Origin: Beta vulgaris subsp. vulgaris
Lineage: Eukaryota > Streptophyta > Magnoliopsida > Caryophyllales > Amaranthaceae
Assembly (NCBI RefSeq): GCF_026745355.1
Contig: NC_079202.1
Span: 33,913,508-33,977,507 of the forward strand
Direction: 5' to 3'
Length of the DNA stretch: 64,000 nucleotides
Shown here: piece by piece, positions 47,588-58,699 of the stretch
Position numbering within the stretch: position 1 is the first letter of the stretch
Layout: each line of letters starts with the position of its first letter
The notes under the pieces: generated by a model
Told to the model about the DNA's origin: nothing
The model's database searches: none
What the model saw: only the letters and a program-made list of their open reading frames with translations
Position numbers and translations under genes: made by a program

Positions 47588-48562
47588 TTAGGAAGTCCTC
47601 CATCGATCCGGAGGCCAACCTAAAACATTCTTGCGGATGATAAGGAAAAAGTTAATATCATAAGGAGGAAAAGAATACCAAAAGAGAAGGACATGAGTGG
47701 CCTTGGTGAGCCATAAAATCCGCAGCTCTGTTGGCTTCCCTAAAGATATGCTCACATCGAAAGGAAGAGAATTCAGCAAGATCCACACCTGCATCACAAA
47801 TAATATTGTTAATCTCCCACGGAGAGGGCCACACTTTGTTAACTGAATTATAACTGTAAGACTATCTCCTTCAATCACAAGATCATAGTAAGATAAAGCC
47901 CCTCGAAGGCCAGCCCAAAGACCCCATGCTTCCGCTTGCAGAATGGAGGTCGACTCACCCAGAGCTTGAGCATCCGCTAGAATAACGTCACTGTTCGCAT
48001 TGTGAATAACGAACCCAAAAGCGGCGCTACCATTGCTAAGTTTAAAACCATCAAAATCTAGCTTGAAATCCATCCCCGTAGGAGGAGACCAAAAGGACTC
48101 AGGGCCCGATTGTTGCGTCGTAGAGGACACACCAATAAAACTCGACGGAGGGCCCGAGTCAAACCCCTCAACAAATGAAGCTTTTGTCCAATTGGAAGCG
48201 AATTTAGAAATAATCTCAGTTGCTTGTCTATGCGAAGTAGTCTCATTGCGAAAAATAAGATTATTACGGAAATACCAGTTGAACCACCACCCTATAGAAA
48301 ATAACGCTAAAGTGGAATTAGACAAGATATCATGGCAGTGATTAAGCGCAGCTGAAAAAGAAAGACTATAATTCAAAGAAAGGCAAGAAGGAAACACAAG
48401 CCAGTCAAAGAAGTGGTGTAGATAAGAAAACCTGTCGATCATGAAGGGGCAATTAAAAGAAAGATGAGAAACAGATTCCTGAGTGGTAATTACAGAAAAC
48501 ACACTCTTGGGGGAGAAAAACATGGCTTCTCTCCAGTTTAGCCTTAGTTGGGAGCCCATCAT
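47588..48562 (-). pseudogene. LINE-3 ORF2 zf-RVT end and RNase H
   Basis: A 324-codon frame past the Harbinger insertion. ESVSHLSFNCPF is the H...C half of the zf-RVT region; then W..NLIFRN. RNase H begins at about residue 165: KLDFDGFKLSNGSAAFGFVIHN (first Asp), ILQAEAWGLWAGL (Glu), VIEGDSLTVI (Asp). The end is frameshifted (KPTELRILWLTKATH corresponds to an expected RE.N..AD.LAK.G helix). Removing the Harbinger element plus one TAC copy rejoins this frame with the upstream part. Confidence 0.85.
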
Positions 48563-48565
48563 TAC

Positions 48566-48586
48566 GGCTCCGTTTGGTAGGGCGTA
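48566..48586 (+). repeat. Harbinger left terminal inverted repeat
   Basis: GGCTC followed by CGTTTGGTAGGGCGTA; pairs with 53865-53886 with a one-base indel. Confidence 0.85.
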
Positions 48587-49670
48587 TAAGGTTTTCCCTG
48601 AAAATAGTTTTCCCCATTTTCCTTTGTTTGGTTTGGGCTGGAAAATTGGGCTGTAAAATAAGGGTGTAAAACAGTTTTACATCATAATGAAAACATTTTC
48701 CCCCAAAATTGGGAGGAAAACGTTTTCCATTCTCTCGACAAACATATGACTTTCTCTCTCACCTATACTCACCTCTCCCTCTCATCTATACTCACTACTC
48801 ACCTCTCCCTCGCATCTACACTTTCTCTCTCATCAAATTGGTAAATTTCACGCCATTTTGAAGCAGATTCTCTCAATACGGTTTCGTTTCGTCGAATTTG
48901 GTACATTTTAATCTCTATTTTCCTTTTATAAATTTCGGTATTTAGGATTTTTAGGGTTCGAATTTGTTACATATTTTTTCTGCAATATTCGATTATTTTT
49001 AGGGTTTGTTTGCTGAAATATTTGATTGTTTTTATGGTTCTTTTTGCACGAAATCCGATTATTTTAAGGGTATGTTTTGCTGCAAATTTGTTTGATTTAA
49101 TTTAGGTTAATAAGTCCAATTATTTCTAGGGTTTTGATTATTTGATATAGTTTAATTTTGAGGTGAGATTTTAGTGAAATTCGATCAGTGTTTTAGGGAG
49201 ATCAGTTGTGTACTGGAGTTTTAGAGGTTTTTATGACATTGTATAAGCTCTAATTGATCAGTTTTTGTTATTTTTGATGTGTAAGTTTTTGACCTGCAGA
49301 TTACTTATTTTCGTGTTCTGTTTTTATGTTTATTTTCGTTGTCTGATTTGTCTCTTCATTTTGATGATCTTTTGATATTGTTGTCAAATTTGAAGGGTTG
49401 TGTTACTGTTGTGTTCATTTATTAGCTGACATTTATAACCATTATGAGTGTTGTTGCTGGGCTACTTTCCTACTTTGGTTTATGACTACGATTGGTGCTG
49501 GTTTGATATGGTATCTGAATTGTTGTGCTAGTTGTTTTTTTTGGATTGTAATCGTTTATAAGTTTAGATTTTCATTTTTATGTAGGGTAAGTTTCCAATG
49601 CAAGCTCTATTATATTGTTTGTCTTCATGTTAACTTTTCTTTCTGGTTTGTCTTAAGTTAGGAAACTATA

Positions 49671-51048
49671 ATGGAGTCAAACGATGTTCAAAAGTCTCAG
49701 GTAATAATCTGTTTTGCCCATTAATAATTTGTTATATGTTCTCTGTATTCAATAACTTATTTCTTTGATTTTCTTTTTGATTTTTCAAATATTTGTAGAT
49801 AATCCGTAAAGGCATGATCATAGGTGTTGTTGCTGCCATTATTGCATCCGTCCTTGCTTTTTTGAAAGTAAATAAATTGAAGACTAGAAGACCTAAAATA
49901 ATTAGGCAACCTTATGTTAATAGGGATACCTTGAGGGAGGCTAATATCGATAGTGTTTTATATTGTGGTGATAGTCATTGTCTTGGGCAGATTCGTATGC
50001 GACCTAGTGCTTTTTATAGCTTATGTAATATTTTAGTTGAAAAGGGGCATTTGTCGGAAAGCAAGCAAATGAGCGTCAAGGAGCAAGTATTACTTTTTCT
50101 ATACGTGTTGGGTCATAATGTGAGATTTCGGGATGTTGGGGGGAGATATTTCGATCTACATGGACTATACATTGCTACTTCCATATTGTGCTCCAAGCAA
50201 TCCTTCGATTGTACCCATATGTCGTGAAACCACCAGGAATTGACTTGCAACCAGAAATTCAGAACAACTCTAGATTTTTTCCTTGGTTTGAAGACTTCAT
50301 AGGAGCTATAGATGGGACCCATGTACGTGCATCTGTTCCTCTTGATATGCAAGAGAGATTTCGGGGAAGAAAGGATAAGACAACACAAAATGTTCTAGCA
50401 GCTGTTGATTTTGATCTAAAGTTCACATATGTCCTTGCTGGTTGGGAGGGTTCCGCTCACGATTCAAGGGTTTTGGGTGATGCACTTAAAAAGGGGTTTA
50501 AAGTTCCCGAAGGTAAAATATTTTCTTATTGATAGTAATGATCTAAAGTTCACTTGAATTGAATAAAATATTAATGATAATTTACGGATGTAGGGAAATA
50601 TTATCTTGCCGACGCTGGGTATGGGGATCGTAAAGGTTTTATGCCTCCATTTAGACGTGTTCGTTACCACTTGAAAGAATATGCCAACAACCCTCCTGAG
50701 AATGAAAGAGAATTATTCAATCTGCGCCATTCTTCACTTAGAATGTGTATAGAGAGGGCGTTTGGAGTTTTGAAAAAGAGATTTCGTGTCTTGGATGCAG
50801 AGCCATTTTGGTCATATGAAATCCAAGTGGATGTGGTTCTTGCTTGTTGTGTAATACATAACTACCTTAGGGGGGTTGATCCAAATGATGAAATTACAAG
50901 AGAGGCGGACTTAGAGATTGCATCACAAGACACAAGAACATCACTTTCGAGGCAGGAAGTGCGTGAAGAAACCAAAGAGTGTGTGAAAAAGCGTGATGCC
51001 ATAGCATTGGCTATGTGGAATGCATACAAAAAGCGTCGAACTAATTAG
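49671..51048 (+). pseudogene. Harbinger DDE transposase, two introns, one frameshift
   Basis: DDE-superfamily (DDE_Tnp_4) endonuclease that cuts and joins the element ends. Exon 1 is 49671-49700 (MESNDVQKSQ), intron 49701-49798 (GTAATA...TGTAG), exon 2 49799-50512, intron 50513-50593 (GTAAAA...GTAG), exon 3 50594-51048; both introns keep phase. An N-terminal hydrophobic stretch (MIIGVVAAIIASVLAFL) is unusual. The helix-turn-helix region is at about 49960-50160. A one- or two-base indel in the G-run near 50140-50160 shifts the frame (VGGRYF to RSTWTIHCYF). Catalytic residues are present: IGAIDGTHV (D), GSAHDSRVL (D), CIERAFGVLKKRF (E). Otherwise complete, about 400 codons. Confidence 0.85.
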
Positions 51049-51289
51049 AATTGTAATTTTTTATTTCTTAGTTTAGTGAAGTTGTATTAGTACTGATTTT
51101 GCTCGTTATTACTATTACAAAAGGCAATATATACTACTACTACTTTTTGATAATACACAAATAATTCTTACATCACTGCAATTCTAGAAATGGTTAGAAT
51201 ATAGCATTTATGTTGTTTAAGAGCTGGTCTTATTTAGTAATTCTTTCACTCTATATTATATGTCATTTTCATCAGTTAGTGCTGAAACT

Positions 51290-51410
51290 GTTTATGTTAT
51301 ATGACTGCATAAAAATTATATAGTTTATGTTATATGACTGCATAAAAATTATATAGTTTATGTTATAATGTTATAATGTTATATAGTTTATGTTATAATG
51401 TTGCTAACTG
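51290..51410. repeat. short tandem duplication between the Harbinger genes
   Basis: A ~40-bp unit (TTATATGACTGCATAAAAAT then TATATAGTTTATG) occurs twice here, followed by TTATAATG repeats. A further copy is at 51685-51717. Confidence 0.75.
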
Positions 51411-51733
51411 GTAGTTTTAATACTTACTAGTGCATATATTATGTTTATGTGTATTGAAATCTGGCTTCTTGAGCATATCATCATTGAAAATTTCAGTTTT
51501 AAATTGTGAATTTATGAATCTGTGTAGTGAGTAATTCAAGGACAGGAAATGCTACTAGAGAGCTTATGAGTTATCATCAGTTGCACACTCTGTCAGAGGA
51601 AAGGAGAGCCTATAAAAAAATATATATGACTGCATAAAAATGCTTATATGCTGCACGCAAGGAATGTTAGTGCTGAAACTGTTTATGTTATATGACTGCA
51701 TAAAAATTATATAGTTTTTGCAATTTTCTCGAA

Positions 51734-53390
51734 ATGTTTATTCAGGTAAAGGAAGAGAAGAAAGCTAATTTTCGTTGGACAAAACCAATGTCTAAGGAGT
51801 TATTGGAATTTCTTGCTGAAGAAGTGAGGAAAGGAAAGCGGCCAAATAACACTTTTAGGACCAGCTCCTTTATAGCTGATGCAAAGATGATTTCTGAAAA
51901 GTTTCACACCGCATGTACGGCTGACCATGTTGAGAATCATATGAGGACAGTGAGAAGTAGTTGGGGAATTATTTCTCAAGTGCAAGGAAGATCCGGATTT
52001 GGTTGGAATGACAATGTAAAGATGATAACTGCATCTCCAACTACATATGATGCTTATATTCAGGTATGTAAAGATTGATGTATGTCTCTAGTCTCTAGTC
52101 TCTAGTCTTCTGGTGTCTTGTCCCACACTCCCGTGTCCTGTGGAACACCCCAAGAATAGATGCCTTGTAGTTTTGCGTCTGGCTTTATTTGATGATTGCA
52201 ATGTCGTGTTGATATGAATTCATTTAAGTTCACCACAGTATGTGATAGGTAATGTGTTTTATCAAATAAGGAAAAATGATCATGTAACACAGAAGGTTGA
52301 TGTGAGATAGGTTTAGCTAGTAAGTCCTGCTCCTCACTGATACAATGGACAAATCAGGTAAAGAAAAATGTGTATAATGTGGACTTGAAGGTTTGAATAT
52401 GGTCTCGACGTCTTGAGTCTTGACGACGACAATGATGATGATCGTGAAGAATTATTAATATGTAATATTAATAATTTATTATCTTATGCAAAGGGATATA
52501 TACTATCTTTGAACTGGGTTCCTGTTTCTTTGGAGAAAGAGTAATTTGCTGCTTCTATTACATTGCTATAGTTGTACTTTCTCATGCTTGTTTCATACTC
52601 AACCCCCTCTCGGGTCTTGCCTGCTCTTTTTTTCATGAGATTATCAATGTATGGTATGACTTGGGTCAATTGTTTCTTATTGGATGTTGCCTAATAAAAA
52701 TTAGGGAAAATCTGTATGTCATCACCAGAATTTTTACTGCCTGAAATTACTGAAGGTTAGCTTGATCTGAGTTACCTATATTCTAAAGGTAACTTGTCTC
52801 AGCAGAAATCAAATCAGAATTTTAGGTTTGAACACCCCAAGAATAGGTACATGGCCTGAAAACAACAATTCTATTGGATGATTGATGTGTGTTAATCCTT
52901 TATTTGACAGCAATATCCATCTCATGAGAAATATTTGAACAAAAAAATTGAGATGTATGAGGAGATATCGATAGTAGCAGGCAAGGACATTGCAAGGGGT
53001 AATTTTTGCAAGACGTTTGGTGACATTCAGACTTCAAGTGGACAGCCCAGTACTGTTGAAACCGAGCCTACCAAGTCAGATAGTGCAACTTCTTCCGAGC
53101 CTAGGTCTCACAGGAAGAGGTCTCGGGTCGAAGAGGAGGAGGGTGACTTGCAATATATTTCTGCTCAACTCGGAGAAGTTGTCTCTGCTCTCAAAAATTT
53201 CTCCCAAAACCAACTTGATGTGCAGAAACTTTATGAAGAGATCATGAAAATGGATGATGTCGAAGAAGCCGTTCGTGTTGCTGCTTTTGATCACTTAGTT
53301 GAGCGTGAAATGCTTGCTAAGGCTTTCTCGACAAAGAGTGAACCTCTTCGCAAGCTGTGGCTCCAAAATTTTGTCAAGTCTCTACGTTGA
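51734..53390 (+). CDS. Harbinger MYB/SANT-like DNA-binding protein
   Basis: Second gene of PIF/Harbinger elements; the protein binds the element ends and helps bring the transposase into the nucleus. Exon 51734-52063 has FRWTKPMSKELLEFLAEEV, NHMRTVRSSWGII and WNDNVKMITASPTTYDAYIQ, the MYB/SANT-like (Myb_DNA-bind_3) pattern. An intron of 847 bp, 52064-52910 (GTATGT...TTGACAG), joins in phase to 52911-53390: QYPSHEKYLNKKIEMYEEI, a Ser/Pro linker, a basic HRKRSRVEEEEGD nuclear-signal-like string and a C-terminal helical part. The frame is open to TGA at 53388. The true start may be an upstream exon, since an acceptor-like TTTATTCAG ends at 51746. It looks intact. Confidence 0.75.
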
Positions 53391-53864
53391 GTTTTTTTTT
53401 TTATTCTACTAACTTTCTTATTAGAATTATATACATAGTATGTCTTTTAGGGGTTTTTTTGTGAACTATTGTTATGTCTAGTAGTTTTATATTATCGTGT
53501 TATGGATTGTTCAAATTTTGGAAACATTGAAAAAATAAGTGTTTGGTTTTTCTAATTATCTTATATTATTATGCTTGAGATAAAATATAATATATTTTTT
53601 TTTTTTTTTGAAAACATATCATATTTCTTCCTCATAATAATTTGGGGTAGCAATATGAGAGAGAAAAAAAAAATTGATAATACTATTCAATAAGGAGTAT
53701 CCATATTCAATAGGAGTAGTTGATTTTCCATCTAACCAAACAAAGGAAAATGTTTCAATGGAAAATCATTTTACATCCAACCAAACAACGGAAAACTTTC
53801 ATGCAAATGAGTTTTCCATTGTAAATGGTTTTACATGGAAAACCATTTTCAGTTGAAAATGTTT

Positions 53865-53886
53865 TACGCCCTACCAAACGAGAGCC
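53865..53886 (-). repeat. Harbinger right terminal inverted repeat
   Basis: Inverted partner of 48566-48586, ending GAGAGCC before the target duplication TAC. Confidence 0.85.
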
Positions 53887-53889
53887 TAC

Positions 53890-55823
53890 AAGCCTTCCAC
53901 AGGAAATTTCCAACCTTAGTGGGAACTCTCAATTTCCAAATTCAAGCATAATCAACTTTAGGGAGACAATCAATAATCAGCCCTTGGGCTAATAGGGCCC
54001 CTGACTTAACTAAATATCGACCATCTGCAGAAATCCCCCAGAGTAAACAATCCGCCTGAGGGGACGAGGGGAGGAAGAGAACGGAGACTTGGGAGGCAAG
54101 ACTAGAAGGAAGAAAAATCTCAAGTTTCTCCCGGTCCCAAATCCCTCATGGGAGAATAAAATCACTAACCTTCAAATGAAGAGAACCAGGGATTGGATCA
54201 ACCAGCTCCTTAATGGGATACTGGAATAACCAGTTGTCAAACCATAAGCTAATGTTAGCACCATCCCCAATTTGCCATCTGAGACCCTTACAAAACATCG
54301 GGCTAAGACTCATTAGTTGTTTCCACTGCCAGGATGTTAAAGAAGTAGGCTTATGCAACAAGAGACTTTGGTTTTTAGCATACTTCTTGAGGACAAAATT
54401 GACCCACAAGTTGTCCCTGTCTATTAGGAGATTCCAAAGAAGTTTAAGCTGAAGCACAATATTATTCGCTTCCGCCATTCTGATACCCAGGCCACCGAAA
54501 CATTTGGGCTTACAAATTCTATTACAACCAATAAGGTTAGAAGAAGAGTTCGAGAGGTCCTTATTCGAAAAGAAATTCCTATACGACTTATCTAGACTTC
54601 AAAGAATACTTTTAGGAAGGAAAAAACTTTGCATAATATAGTTGCCCTTTGTGGCAAAATTAGCCTGGATCAACAGCGTACGTCCTGCTTGAGAGAGGGA
54701 ATTAGCCTTCCATTTAGGTAGCTGTGCTGACACCTTGGAAATAACTTTGCAGAAAGTTTCCTTAGTAACTCTAGAAGTAATAATGGGGCACCCCATATAA
54801 TCACCCAGATCATTAGTTTCCTGCATTCCAAGGATTTGGGAGAAACGGGCTTTAACAGAAGGGTCCACATTACTAGTGACTTAAAATGAGGATTTATCAT
54901 AGTTAACAAGTTGCCCCGACATAACACAATATTTATCTAAAATGGCCCTAATCAGGCAACAACTTTCATTAGAAGCCTTAGCAAAATCCAAAGTGTCATC
55001 CGCAAAAGTCAAAAAGGGAATTCTAATACCAGTTTTACTAATATGAACACCACAAGCTTGTGTCTATCAGAAGAAGCTGGAGCAAGTTGGCGAGCCAGAA
55101 GTTCCGCATAGAGAATGAAGAGATAAAGGGATAAAGGGTCACCTTGGCGAATACCACGAGATGAATGAAAAGGCGCACCAAGGATCCCATTACCAAGAAC
55201 TGAAAAAGAGGGGGGTCGAGCTACAAGAATTAATCCATTCTATCCAAGAAGGCGAAAAGCCTAACTTTCGAAGCATTATTAGGATGAACGAGCATTCCAC
55301 TCTATCATAGGGTTTTTCCATGTCTAACTTTTTTGCTATCCAGCCAGATTCCCCCCTTCTCCTAAAAGAGTGAAAGACTTCATGAGCTAATAAAATATTA
55401 TCTTCGATGAAGCGTTCTGGGACAAACGCTCCTTGTAAAGGGTGAATAATCTTACCCATGACTACTTTCAGTCTACTAGTTATCACTTTAGATATGATCT
55501 TATAGATGGTAGAGCATAGGCTAATAGGTCTAAAATGGTTCGCACTTCACAGATTGTGAATTTTAGGAATTAATGCCAGAAAAGTATGATTAATCTCTCG
55601 TAGTAATTTGCAAGAATGAAAAAAATGCTTGACCAACACGAATAACAGAGTTTCCCACTAGAGTCTTGTATTTTTGAAAGAAAAAAAGGAGGGAACCCAT
55701 CGGTGCCTGGGATATATCTGGAGCTAGATCAAATGTGGAATTCTTAATTTCCTCACCGACACTGGTCGGTGCGCAAAGATAGGCATTGTCATCTAACAAA
55801 ATGATTGGCAAAATAAGGTCAAA
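53890..55823 (-). pseudogene. LINE-3 ORF2 reverse transcriptase and connection
   Basis: Follows the hAT insertion. Frames 55829-55590 (DLILPIILLDDNAYLCAPTS) and 55486-55190 ([19 protein letters not shown], then [14 protein letters not shown]) hold fingers and palm. [20 protein letters not shown] is readable near 55150, and the FADDT box at about 54993-55012. Frame 54868-54599 gives DYMGCPIITSRVTK, SQAGRTLLIQANF. Frame 54478-54146 continues with the segment before zf-RVT. An AYDRVEW-type motif is altered to PYDRVEC. Ends at the Harbinger site. Confidence 0.85.
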
Positions 55824-57115
55824 GTCCACACTAGGGGTGCTTATCGAGCGAGCCGAGCCCGAATAATACTGGGTTCGGCTCGAGCTCGTTTAGCTTTTCA
55901 AGGGCTCGGATTATCTCGTGAGCTCGCTGAGCTTGGGGGAGCCGAGCTCGGCTCGAGCTCGTGATTAGAACTTGCGGCTTGAGATCGGCTCGTGAGCTCG
56001 TTTAGGCTAGACTCGTGAGCTCGTTTAGGCTCGGCTCGTGAGCTCGTTTAAGCTCGACTAGTAAGCTCGTTTAAGCTCGAAGCCCAAATGTGTAGGCCCA
56101 TGTTAATACTAAAGCAATACTTAGGCGGTAAGCCCAATCGTATAGGTCAACTACAAAGTAGGTGAGCTTGTTCACTCACTCATCATATGCTTTTATAACT
56201 TGGTTTCCCTATTATCATTGCTAAGATTTCAATGTGGGACTCCATGGTTTGTTAAAGAAAAACAAACTCATTATACCCATGTTTTATAACTTGGTTTACC
56301 TCTTAGTATTGCTAAGATTTCAATATGGGACTCTATGTTTTGTTTAAGATAAACAAACTCATTCTACTTTTATAACATGTAATCCCTCTTAGCATTGCTA
56401 AAATTCCAATGTGGGACTCATGTTTTGTTAAAGAAAAAAAACTCATTATCCCTCTTAGCCTAGCTAAGATTCCAGTCTAAGACTCCATGTTTTGTTTAAG
56501 ATAAACAAACTCATCCTACATATGCTTTTAGAACATGGAATCCCTCCAAGCATTGTTAAAATTTCAATGTGGGACTTCATGTATGGAAAAAGAAAATCAT
56601 ATTTGTACCATTAACACTCTTAAGTGCATTCAAATAAACAATTATCAAATATTTAAGTATTAAATAATCAAATATTTAAAAATATACTTCATTCCCTTTG
56701 TGAAGAAAATAAAGTATAGTTTTGGTTTTCCAACCAAGGAGATACAAAATTAAACTTTATGTTGAAGTAAGGAGTAGTAGCTATTTGTAAAGAAAAGAAG
56801 ATCCTTGTTTTCTTAACCAATGTGGGACTTTAGTGCCTAGTGGAGTAGAGGTGAAGTTGGATCACAAATTAAAATATATAATTTGTAATATAAATTAAAA
56901 TATAAATTTATATTAAATTTTTTTAATGTAAAATATTTTTTTAATATAATTTTTTTTAATTATAAAATAATAATCGAGCTGTTCACGAGCTTTACAAGCC
57001 GAGCTTTGCCTAGCTCGGCTCGGCTCGTTTAAGTCTCGAGCCGAGCTTCAACGAGCCGAGCTTTGACTGAGCTGCTCGCGAGCTTGTCAGGCTCATTATC
57101 ACCCCTAGTCCACAC
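55824..57115. mobile_element. non-autonomous hAT transposon with TSD GTCCACAC
   Basis: Element 55832-57107 (1276 bp), beginning TAGGGGTGCTTATCGAGC and ending GCTCATTATCACCCCTA; flanked by perfect 8-bp copies of GTCCACAC (55824-55831, 57108-57115). Subterminal DNA is packed with GAGCTCG/CGAGC motifs: at the left, ~22-bp repeats of GGCTCGTGAGCTCGTTTA (55985-56078). The middle (56190-56600) has about five degenerate ~85-100 bp repeats containing CAATGTGGGACT. No transposase. It lies in ORF2 of LINE-3 between endonuclease and RT. Confidence 0.9.
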
Positions 57116-57414
57116 TACTATTAAAGGAGCAATTTCTGTCAGAACGGAAATGTTGCAAAAATTCATAGGAAATAGCAATGGCAATTTCATCCAGAGCCGT
57201 AACCGAATTGTTATTTTGTGAAGTAAATTATGTGATTTGGTTTCTACTACGTCTAATGGAAGCATGGGCATGATAATAACTATTTTTTTCATCACCTTGC
57301 TTAAGATAGTTAGTCTTCCTCTTCTGTTTCCAGTATTCGTGATTGAAAGAAATAAACTTGGACCTTTTTTACAATAGAAGATCTTGTTTGTTAAGTAAAG
57401 CCAAATTAAGATGA

Positions 57415-58638
57415 TTAAAGTAACGCTGCCTCAATGTCAGCTAATTTGCGATCCAGATTACGAAGTTGTCGAAAGATATTTCCAAATTGGGTGTGATTCC
57501 AAATTTTAGACATAGCTTTGAGAAGTTTACACTTATTGACTAGCCGAAACATATGAGAACCCTCAAATCTAACACACCACGATTTCTTAACAACAGAATC
57601 ATAATCTTGACGGAAACACCACATTTTTTCAAACCTAAACGGAGGAGCTTTTAAATGCAATAATTTAGAAAATGCCAGTGAAATGCAACAATGATCCGAC
57701 GATGTAAAACTATGATGATGAAGTTTAGCTTGAGGAAATTGGGTTGGCCCAGAAATACTAGCAACAGCTCTATCAAGACGTTTGAAAATGTTATGGTCTC
57801 CACCTTTTTTTTTTCCTCCATGTGAAGCGAGTCCCCATGAAGGGAATTTCTATACAATTAATTTGCGCAAATAAGTTGGACAAGATAGCAGTTCTTGCAA
57901 TAGTAAAACAGACACCCCCCCCCATTTTATCCTGGGAGCTCCCTATTTCATTAAAATCTCCTATTATAATGTATGGGAAGGAGATGGAATTAACATAAAG
58001 AATAAATTCTTGCCAAAATTCATGATTTTGATCTTGTTTTGCAGGGGCATAAATAAAAATAGCAGCAAAATTAAAATCTGAGAAAGTAGCATATACAACC
58101 TCCATTTCTTAATAAAGGCAATACTTTCCTTATTTGGAATAGTCGCAATAAGTGCAACCAAGCTCCAAATGGTAAAAAAAAGCTCAATATTATTACAAAT
58201 ATGCCACCAAAAAGCAAGAGGGGACCACAACTTTTGTGATTCATGACTTGAATTACTCTACTTTATTGTGGACCCAACTTTCTCTCTCTACATTCCTTGG
58301 TATTCCCCCACTTTCTCTATGTTGCATTTATTAAGAAACGGAGGAAGTATTACACACCATAAACCTACTAGCTTTATAAATAACTGATAAATGAAATGGA
58401 TTTAAGTTACAAGACCTCCAAAATAGCCATATTCCCCCCGACAAAGCTTTGGGTAGGAATATAATCAAAATTATGAAACCCTATCTTAATTATGGGCAGT
58501 AGTGCTTGAGGGAGGAGATTGAGTTTTTACTTCACATAACATCATCACACTAATATGACAACTCTTGCAAAAGTCCTTCACCTCAGGCAAGGCATTTTTC
58601 CGGATAGTACCACGGATATCCCAACACGCTAATGACAT
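57415..58638 (-). pseudogene. LINE-3 ORF2 endonuclease
   Basis: The ATG at 58638 (MSLACWDIRG) is the expected ORF2 start and is followed by MMLCEVKTQ, with the catalytic Glu. A frame 58105-57791 gives YIIIGDFNEIGSSQDKMGGG and FMGTRFTWRKKK. A frameshift in the T-run at 57806-57817 moves the reading. Just beyond it lies SSDHCCISLAF with the catalytic SDH intact, then the C-terminal KAPPFRFEKMW segment to 57415. All catalytic motifs are present, unlike LINE-1. The 5' part between 58500 and 58230 has stops. Confidence 0.8.
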
Positions 58639-58699
58639 AATTATAAAACAAAAAACATTCAAGGGCGGGGGGCTAAACAGTTAGTTTCTTTTCCTCTTC

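Larger units (their letters stand above)
48566..53886 (+). mobile_element. PIF/Harbinger transposon, near-complete
   Basis: 5321 bp with terminal inverted repeats: GGCTC-CGTTTGGTAGGGCGTA at the left and, inverted, GGCTCT-CGTTTGGTAGGGCGTA at the right. It is flanked by the 3-bp duplication TAC (48563-48565, 53887-53889). Subterminal regions are full of GGAAAA/TTTTCC motifs (48588-48735, 53720-53865). It carries the two genes typical of this superfamily in the same direction: a DDE transposase and a MYB/SANT-like protein. It lies in the zf-RVT region of LINE-3. Confidence 0.9.

Noticed and set aside
50113..50670. Minus-strand ORFs opposite the Harbinger transposase
   Set aside because: They are shadows of the transposase exons; the plus-strand frames carry all DDE motifs.
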